Position numbers and translations under genes: made by a program. Shown here in pieces: positions 57,293 through 64,000 of a DNA stretch of 64,000 bases. The notes beneath the pieces were generated by a model, which saw nothing but the letters and a program-made list of their open reading frames with translations, ran no database searches and was not told where the DNA came from. Within the stretch, counting starts at the first letter, position 1; each line of letters begins with the position of its first letter. Source of the stretch: Blepharisma japonicum (lineage: Eukaryota; Ciliophora; Heterotrichea; Heterotrichida; Blepharismidae); assembly GCA_949751835.1 (NCBI GenBank), contig CATKHK010000067.1, positions 124,001-188,000 on the forward strand, read 5' to 3'.

Positions 57293-60200
57293 ATGGATAG
57301 CCATAGTAAGTTGAGCGAGCCTCTTTTGAACAAAGAAGAGGACTTTCATCACCACTTTGATGTGAAGCCAGACGTTTTAACGTAATTTTCATATAGCACT
57401 CTTTTTAAACTAGAGAGCATTAATAATGGCAAGAGCTTAGAAGAGCTAAACAACTTAGGAGGTATTGACGGCCTTGCAGCCAAACTAAAGACTGATAAGA
57501 AAGCTGGCATCAACATGGACAAAGACCTCATCAAAAAACGAAAAGCCTATTACGGCCCAAACAAACTTCAAGCTAAAAAGGAGCGTACTTTTCTTGAAAT
57601 GGTCTGGGAAGCCTTAGAAGATACAACTTTAAGAATTTTAATCGCTGCTGCGCTTATTTCTTTAGTTGTAGGGATGTGGGAAGATCCTGAGGAAGGCTGG
57701 CTCGAAGGTGTCGCAATTTTGGTAGCTGTCGTAATCGTGGTTCTTGTAACCTCAGTAAATAATTGGGTAAAAGAAAGGCAATTCAGAAAACTCAACCAGG
57801 AAGCTCAAGAAAGACTAGTCACCGTATTTAGAGCTAAAGGAGGGAATAAGGAAGACCAGATTTCAGTTTTCAAGCTCCTTGTCGGAGATATCATTAAAAT
57901 TGGAGCTGGAGACATTTTGCCTGTAGATGCCATCGTTGTCCACTCTAATCAACTAGTTTTAAACGAAAGCTCAGTAACCGGAGAGTCCAAACCTCTTAAA
58001 AAAGGCTATGATCATGGAGAAACACCTTTCTTATTGTCAGGCTCACAAGTGGAAGAAGGATCTGGAACAGCCATTGTGGTTGCAGTAGGCAAGAGAAGCT
58101 TCCAAGGTAAAACTATGGAACTTATGCAGCAAGAAGATGAATCAGAAACTCCTCTACAAATGAAGCTCAATAGAATCGCTTCAGGGATTGGAAAAGTAGG
58201 TCTTATTGTGGCTTTACTTACCTTTGGAGTTCTTATTATTTACTTGGTTATCCATACAATTGAGAGCGGCTGGACTGATGACAGCTGGAGCAAGCTCATT
58301 TCAAGCTTTATCATTGCAGTCACCATTGTAGTCGTAGCTGTTCCTGAAGGTCTCCCATTAGCTGTGACTATAAGTTTGGCTTATTCAGTTAATCAGATGA
58401 AAAAGCAAAACAATTTAGTCAGACACTTAGATGCCTCAGAAACCATGGGACAAGCTACTGCAATTTGCTCAGATAAAACTGGAACTTTGACCAAAAACAT
58501 TATGGAAATTGTTGCTATGTACTGTGAAAAGAGAAAAATTGAAAACATTAAGGTCTCAGAATTCAGCCCTGCAGTAAAGGAGCTTCTTTGTGAGCATTTT
58601 TGCCATAACTCAACTGCATCTATTACTGTTGAAGTAGAAAAAGATAAGAAAAAAGAAAAATTCGTAGGGTCTAGAACTGAAATTGCACTTTTAAAGTTAT
58701 CAAATATTTTAGGAACAAATTATACTGATGTCAGAGATATAGATTTAATCGCTGCTCAAGTTCCTTTCAGCTCAAAACTTAAAAGAATGGTCACTGTCCT
58801 TAAAAAAGGAGATGGTTACATCGTTCTTGTAAAAGGTGCTAGTGAAACTGTTCTTGGAATGTGCACAAAAGTTGTTGGAAAAGATGGCGTTGAGCACGAG
58901 ATCACTGATCAAGATAAAAAAGAAATGAATAATACCATAACTGATTATGCAGGCAGAGCATATAGAACCCTTACTTTAGCCTACAAGCATATTGATGGAA
59001 ACTTTAAAGTATTTAACGATGATGATGAAATCAACCAAAATTCATTAGAAAGAGACCTGACTTTACTTTGTATCTGCGGAATTGAAGACCCTCTTCGTGA
59101 AGAAGTCCCACACGCAGTAGAAGTCTGTCAAAGTGCTGGAATCACAGTCAGAATGGTCACTGGAGACAATATTGAAACTGCAGTTGCAATTGCCAGAAAA
59201 TGCAACATTTTGCCTAAAAACTATAAAAAAGAATCCCCAGATGATGACACCGTTATGCTTGGATCAGATTTCAGAGAAAGAGTTGGGCAATTAATTGACG
59301 ACCCTAATGATACCTCATTTGAAAAAGATAAACGCCCAAGAAACAAAATCGTTGGAAATCTTCCTGAATTTACCAAAATTGTAAGCAAGCTTAGAGTCCT
59401 ATCAAGATCTTCCCCTGAAGATAAGTTTATTTTGGTGACTGGCCTTCGTCAGCTTGGAGAAGTGGTTGCGGTAACTGGAGATGGCTCAAATGATGCTCCA
59501 GCCCTTAAAAAATCTAACGTAGGCTTTGCAATGCATGAAGCCGGTACTCAGCTTGCCCAAGAAGCTTCTGATATTGTTTTGCTTGACGATAACTTCGCCT
59601 CTATTGTGACTGCTATCAAATTTGGTCGCAATATTTACGATTGTATCAGCAAATTTATTCAGTTCCAGCTGACTGTTAATATTGTAGCTTTAGTTTTAAG
59701 CTTTATTGGTGCTGCTATTACCCAAAAATCGCCATTAACTGCTGTGCAGATGTTGTGGGTCAACCTTATTATGGATACTTTTGCAGCACTCGCATTAGCA
59801 ACTGAGCCTCCAAATGATTCACTTTTGAATAGGAAACCTAATAAGACTGAGGATTCTTTGGTCACACCAGAAATGATGAAGAATATTATTGGGCAATCTT
59901 TCTATCAATCAGTTTGGCTTTTGGTAATTCTGTTCCTTGGCCCTGAAATTTTCGGAGTCCAATCTGGTCTTGATGTCGATGAAGCATGGACTGAAGAAAA
60001 CGGCGTACATTTCACCCTTTTCTTCAACACCTTCGTTTTCCTCCAAGTTTTCAACGAAATCCACTGCAGAAAGCTCAAATCCGATGAACTTAATATTTTC
60101 CATGGATTTTTCAATAATTGGATTTTCTTATTCATCATCGTCATGACCATCCTGGTACAAATTGCCCTAGTCACAGTTGGTGGAGAACCAGTCAGATGTT

Positions 60201-60421
60201 CCCCTCTTACCCTAGAGCAGCACGGAATTTGCATTGTTATAGGCCTTGGAGGACTCTTATTCGGACTTTTAGTTAGATTGATGCCAACTACACCATTCAA
60301 ATGCTTCAAGATTTCTGAAGCACCACTTTCAAGTGCTGAAGCAGACAAGGGAGTAACCGGGTTGGTAAGAAGAAAAACTACTAGGAAGATTCAGGCTGAA
60401 AATTTAGCTATTCGTGGATAA
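57293..60421 (+). CDS. Plasma-membrane-type Ca2+-transporting P-type ATPase
   Basis: Exons 57293-57381 and 57397-60421 (1037 aa), TAA at 60419. The spliced N-terminus runs LKPDVLTT-type sequence into IDGLAAKLKTDKKAGI, typical of PMCA/ACA pumps. P-type motifs are intact: PEGLP (about 346-350), CSDKTGTLTKN (phospho-Asp about 389), KGASETVL, MVTGDN and GDGSNDAPALKKSNVGFAM; transmembrane TDxxA-like MDTFAALALATEPP fits the IIB class. The C-terminal tail is short and basic (GLVRRKTTRKIQAENL), a possible but truncated calmodulin-binding region. It pumps Ca2+ out of the cytosol. All 10 Trp I counted are TGG, suggesting strong expression. Confidence 0.96.
57382..57396 (+). other. 15-nt mini-intron (Ca2+-ATPase)
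   Basis: GTAATTTTCATATAG, phase 2. Its TAA falls in frame, so retention stops translation after 30 codons; removal joins PDVLT to TLFKLESI. Confidence 0.92.
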
Positions 60422-60427
60422 ATAAGC

Positions 60428-60757
60428 TTAGTTAATCTTTATCTTCTTTATATACTTGCAGGACGGGCAAGCTGTAGTTGCGTATAGACGGCTGCCAAGG
60501 CCTAGATAGATTATACGTTGTGTTTGCTTGGGGAGATGGGTAAGGAGGTATGAGCATTTTTTACAAAATTCTCGTTTTAAGCTTGGATCTCTATATGGTA
60601 TCTACAGTCTTAGGACAAGCTTTTCTGCTATAAGTCTCATATCTTTAATATAGAGTTGAGCAATCTTTGGACTTCTATTGAAAATTTCAACAGCAGCTTG
60701 AAACAGAAAATTAATTCTTCTAAAACCTTCATTTCCTGGTATTCTATTAAGATCCAT
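60428..60757 (-). CDS. RPP21: RNase P/MRP protein subunit RPP21 (Rpr2/SNM1 family)
   Basis: Exons 60757-60606 and 60590-60428, 104 aa. It is invisible as a single long ORF because a 15-nt intron with a TAG splits it. The spliced protein has FRRINFLFQAA (human RPP21 FQRLNFLYQAA), then IAEKLVLRLDPSLKREFCKKC and TTACPSC: the conserved LVLR..DPS.KR block and the four-Cys zinc ribbon. The protein binds the catalytic RNA of RNase P, which matures tRNA 5' ends. Human RPP21 is 154 aa with an extra tail absent here. The stop is only 6 bp from the stop of the convergent Ca2+-ATPase gene, so the transcripts must overlap. Confidence 0.93.
60591..60605 (-). other. 15-nt mini-intron (RPP21)
   Basis: GTAGATACCATATAG, phase 2 (AGA CT then A GAT), with an in-frame TAG if retained. 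Removal gives the conserved LRLDPSLKR. It is the only intron here starting GTAG instead of GTAA. Confidence 0.92.
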
Positions 60758-61360
60758 ATTTCGATTATTATTTTTTGCTCAAATGTTTATTATTCATTTC
60801 AAATCATTTCTGCAAATTCAGCCAGGAGACCGTTATAAGCTAATTTTTTGTCGAATAATAGCAATTAAATATTAATTTTTATTGCCGAATCAGATTATTA
60901 TTTTCTAAGCGTCTATATAATTTAAAATAAATCGATTAATTGTTATATATTTTAAGTATTTAAAAATGAGTAGCTACTATAAAGATATAAAATCGATATA
61001 TTATATTAATCATTTAGTTTAACTTCTTTTATTCACTAAATACCTTTTAATTTAAAAATACACTAAAGATTTTTGAAATATTTAAATCTAAGGCTAAACT
61101 ATCCAATTTTAAAATTAAAATTTGTTCCATTTAAATTTTAAATGTTTTGAATTTTTAAATTTTAATAGCAATACTCAAATATTTTAACGTATTAAATTGA
61201 TAATTAAAGAACTATTATAGCATTATTACACACTTAATTCAGTGTCCCAATATAATTTTTAAAGCTTTAAAATATCAAATTAAGTAATTCAAGGTTAATC
61301 TTCTTTAATTTGAAAGATTTTAAGGAGAAATTCTTAATTTTATTTTTATTTGAATTCCAT
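60758..61360. other. AT-rich intergenic spacer
   Basis: Between the RPP21 start and the stop of the first zinc-finger gene; nothing coding is seen. Confidence 0.6.
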
Positions 61361-61510
61361 TTAAATTAATGAATGGAAGAGGTTACATTTTATTATATGA
61401 CCTTGCAAGACATATTTATTGTAAAATCATTTTTTGCATTTTTGGCACTCCACACGGGTTGATTTTTCGTGAACCTGCTTTATATGAAAATCTAATGCAT
61501 ATTTATGAAT
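61345..61510. repeat. Copy 1 of a duplicated segment (zinc-finger 3' part)
   Basis: Covers the last finger and about 16 bp beyond the stop of paralogue 1, about 90% identical by eye to copy 2 at 63587-63755; the rest of the gene is much more diverged. Confidence 0.7.
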
Positions 61511-61840
61511 ATATTTTTTTCCACACCATGTACATTGCTCCTTTTTTTCATTTGTTGGGTGGACTTTTCCTATATGCAAATTCACGCCTTTGAAGTTGGA
61601 GAATGTTTTATTGCAATAAGGACAGTTTGATTTCCCATTACTCTCTTCTTCTAAATAGCTTTTTAGATTACTTGAGATTATTTGAGTTTTGGTATTACTC
61701 AAAAAAATTGTGCTTTGATGGGCTTGAATAGCTTCCAAACTAGGAAAATAAATAGAGCAATTTAAGCATGTGAAAGATGCTACAAAAGGTTGAACCATAA
61801 GATCGATTGCTTTCGGCAATTTGTGTCCTGCCTGTTCCAT
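61361..61840 (-). CDS. C2H2 zinc-finger protein (paralogue 1)
   Basis: 159 aa, ATG 61840 to TAA 61361, with a TGA=Trp at 61427 inside the last finger. Fingers: a degenerate first (FTCLNCSIYF...AHQ, no second His), NCPYCNKTF...LHIGKVH, QCTWCGKKY...FHIKQVH, and ECQKCKK-W-F...GHIIKC (C2HC). Spacing C-x2-C-x12-H-x4-H fits classical fingers, so nucleic-acid binding is likely; the target is unknown. Reading the TGA as stop would remove half of the last finger. A related gene lies 2.2 kb downstream in the window, on the same strand. Confidence 0.85.
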
Positions 61841-62311
61841 AATTTATAATCTTAACCATTTCTATGGTTACTTTATGTAAGCAATTATTTTATAATCAAC
61901 TCCATTTGGAGAAATTATTTAATTTTATTGCATGCACAAAAACTAAATAGCGAAACATTTGATATTCTATAGTTCTCTATATCAAAATCTTTTTAGGTTT
62001 ATAGATTTACTTCTATGAGAATTGAATATCTGCGCTCTCTGCTCAAGAAAGTTAAAAAAATTTATTAGAAGAGTACCCACTTCATTAAAGAATAATTTAT
62101 TAATTTTTAATTGACTTTTGATAACTCAAGATACTTAAGAAGCGTCACGTTTCAGGAAATTAAAAACTAAAATTTAATATTTTAACTAAATATGAAAAAT
62201 CAACTCACCACAATTAATTGAGTAATAAAAAGTTGAATAAATTTTTAAAATATTGAAAATATAAAGCAGATAAAATAAGCATATGCTTCTGGAACTAATG
62301 CTATAAATTAG

Positions 62312-62360
62312 TTTTTAGGTTCCCAGGGATGCTGTATTATTTTACCGGGAGACCTAAAAA
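62312..62360. repeat. Inverted repeat, 13-bp stem with one bulge
   Basis: TTTTTAGGT (62312-62320) pairs with ACCTAAAAA (62352-62360); TCCC (62321-62324) pairs with GGGA (62347-62350), with G62351 bulged. The loop is 22 nt. Could be an RNA hairpin or a remnant of a small element with inverted ends. Confidence 0.6.
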
Positions 62361-62693
62361 TAGCAAATTATGATAATTTTATAGACTTTAACTTCATTGC
62401 ATGGCTTTTTGATTTTGCGCTCTTAATTTTTAAGACTTTCTGAAAATACATATAGTAAAATTGAGCTGATATTATAATAGAAAGATTATTAGATAAAAAA
62501 TATATTTATAATGATTTTGCTTTTAGCTCAATATTTTCAATTTTAATTCTTTATACTTCAGATTTATTGGAATGGTATTGATATTAAATAATAAGCCAAT
62601 AGAGTTTTTGCTCATCTGCTTGGATTCGCTGAAAAGATTTGAATTTCGATCCCCAATTTTGTTTGCAAAACCTTTTTTATTTTATCTTAAAAT

Positions 62694-62718
62694 GGCATCT
62701 TGTTAAAAACAAGATGCC
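62694..62718. repeat. Perfect inverted repeat (11-bp arms, 3-nt loop)
   Basis: GGCATCTTGTT (62694-62704) and AACAAGATGCC (62708-62718) around AAA. Unusually GC-rich for this region. Not next to any gene end that I can find. Confidence 0.75.
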
Positions 62719-63586
62719 CAAATATAATCTTTATCAACATTATATTTAAAAGTTAGATATATTTTTTTCTGAGTTCAGGATTTTTAGTTTTTAAATGAAA
62801 ATTTAGCACTATAATTAATATCATCTATACTACCAAATAATATAATTATAAAAATATAATTCAAACTATTTTATTTCAATTCAAATTCTATCTTTTGATA
62901 ATTTTTCGTAAATTTTTATTGAGTGATATCTTGGATAATAGAAAACCGTATCAATATAATGTTTCTTAGGGGGGTAAATTAAGAAATGTTTACAACTATT
63001 AGCAAATTTATATTTCTAGGCTTAGGTCTATATACGTATTATTGTATGTAATATTGTTAATGCGATTTCTTTATATTTTAATTGAGTTCTATTATTATGA
63101 AATTAAGCTTACAAGTTTTTTGCTATAAGTCCAATATCTTTTTACATAAAAATTAGATTGTTATTATAAGGTACAATATAATAATTTTTTATATGTATAA
63201 AAACTATATTTGAATAGAGCATTTACTCAGAGCCATATTATTCAATTTTTATTCAAAGGAGACTTTAAGAGTGAAATTAAAATATTAATAAATATTTGAT
63301 TTTAGGTTAAATCATCTGAAATAGGATGAAATTATTATTCTTAAGTTGTTGTTTTTCCAAATTTAATTATTTTAATTAAATTTTACTTGAATAATAGTAA
63401 AATAATAATTCCAAGCCATTTGAAAATATTATTAACGAGGTATTTGGGTATTATTAATATTTAATACAGCATCCTTAAATTTTAAATTTCTATAAATTAT
63501 TATAAACATTTATAAATATCAGGTTTACTTATTCGTTGCTGAGTTTCTTTAATTTCAAAGTTTTTAGTTAAAATTCCTAATTTTAT

Positions 63587-63755
63587 TTTATTTGAATTCC
63601 ATTTAAATTAATGAATGGAAGAGGTTACATTTTATTAAGTGGCCTTGAAGGACATATTTATTGTAAAATCATTTTTTGCATTTTTGGCATTCCACACGGG
63701 TTGATTTTTCATGAACTTGTCTTATATGGAAATCTAATGCATATTTATGATTAAA
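63587..63755. repeat. Copy 2 of a duplicated segment (zinc-finger 3' part)
   Basis: Matches copy 1 at 61345-61510, same orientation; shared marks include the coding end CNLFHSLI plus stop and the following 3' flank. Confidence 0.7.
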
Positions 63756-64000
63756 CTTGTTACCGCATATTGTGCATTGCTCTTTCTTTTCATCAACTGG
63801 ATGAACTTTTCCTATATGCAAGTTCATACCTTTTATACTGGAAAATATTTTATTGCATTGAGGACAACTAGGTTTACAGGTGCTTTTTTGATCAGTATAG
63901 CTTTCTTGAGGATTTGAGATTACTTGAGTTTCAATATTGTTTGATAAATTTATATTGAGGTGAATTTGAACATCTTCTAGGCTGGAAAATGAAATACAAC
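63603..64000 (-). CDS. C2H2 zinc-finger protein (paralogue 2), 5' partial
   Basis: The frame runs from TAA 63603 to the window edge (132 codons seen), with TGA=Trp at 63669 in the same place as paralogue 1. Fingers: a degenerate first one entering from the edge (CISFSSLEDVQIH), SCPQCNKIF...LHIGKVH, QCTICGNKF...FHIRQVH and ECQKCKK-W-F...GHLIKC. The last finger and stop are almost identical to paralogue 1, while the linker region (NPQESYTDQKSTCKPS) differs strongly. The start lies beyond the window. Confidence 0.85.

Larger units (their letters stand above)
61841..63602. other. Large AT-rich gene-free region with two strong hairpins
   Basis: About 1.76 kb, the longest stretch here without a recognisable gene. 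No frame stays open on either strand with TGA as Trp. It carries two inverted repeats (62312-62360 and 62694-62718) set in the only relatively GC-rich parts. The right end (from about 63540) is homologous to the region downstream of zinc-finger paralogue 1, so part of this spacer is a duplicated flank. Confidence 0.6.

Noticed and set aside
60656-60838. Plus-strand 60-codon ORF
   Set aside because: It is antisense to the spliced RPP21 gene, which has clear homology.
62330-62450. Possible C/D-box snoRNA (ATGATAA-like box and a CTGA about 70 nt later)
   Set aside because: The C box does not match RTGATGA and no terminal stem brings the boxes together.
62610-62680. tRNA-like stretch (TTTCGATCCCC resembles a T loop)
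   Set aside because: The T stem and acceptor stem do not pair on either strand.

Overview
The window reads as macronuclear-type DNA of a heterotrich ciliate, most likely Blepharisma or a close relative. Two signals from the sequence support this. First, UGA is read as tryptophan: many genes are open only if in-frame TGA codons are decoded, and several of those codons fall where a Trp is expected (the PH-domain C-terminal Trp of the kinase at 37814-39193, an IQ motif at 15941). TAA and TAG end genes, and I found neither inside an exon. Second, the introns are 15 or 16 nt long. Seven can be placed, all GT...TAG and all with A at intron position 10. Stentor has such introns but uses the standard code; Condylostoma and Loxodes also reassign TAA/TAG.

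Layout. 3-4040: a huge PAS/multi-TM sensor protein that runs in from the left edge. 4610-14140 (minus strand): a hypothetical gene, RPS9, a RING-CH/TM/AlgH fusion, two tandem cyclic-nucleotide-type K+ channels with a C-terminal zinc knuckle, and LRRC51. 14270-19772 (plus): an IQ protein and an LRR plus cNMP-binding-domain protein. 20009-31927: mostly minus-strand genes (basic and coiled-coil proteins, a Tim44-like mitochondrial protein, a pseudokinase, a TMX-like thioredoxin, an ABCC transporter), interrupted by one Sfi1-like plus-strand gene. 32269-41501: small unknown genes, adenylosuccinate lyase, N6-methyl-AMP deaminase-like ADAL, CEP20, a stefin, a PH-kinase, an ankyrin protein and an INCENP-like gene. 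41584-52665: a 1545-residue coiled-coil protein, a RING-less NOT4 relative, an IQ protein and 2-oxoglutarate dehydrogenase E1. 53195-53267: tRNA-Asn. 53384-60757: a Ras-like GTPase, NAA30, RAD23, a plasma-membrane-type Ca2+-ATPase and RPP21. 60758-64000: an AT-rich, gene-poor tail holding two duplicated C2H2 zinc-finger genes.

The genes do not form one pathway. Themes are cilium and basal body (LRRC51, CEP20, IQ and Sfi1-like proteins), ion and second-messenger signalling (K+ channels, Ca2+ pump, kinases, PAS sensor), RNA and translation (RPS9, RPP21, NOT4-like) and mitochondrial metabolism (OGDH, Tim44-like). Packing is extreme: neighbouring coding regions are separated by as little as 6-13 bp. 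I saw no transposon, virus-like element, CRISPR array or telomere repeat. Several genes are broken into pieces, or missed, if TGA is treated as a stop or mini-introns are ignored; the coordinates below correct for both.
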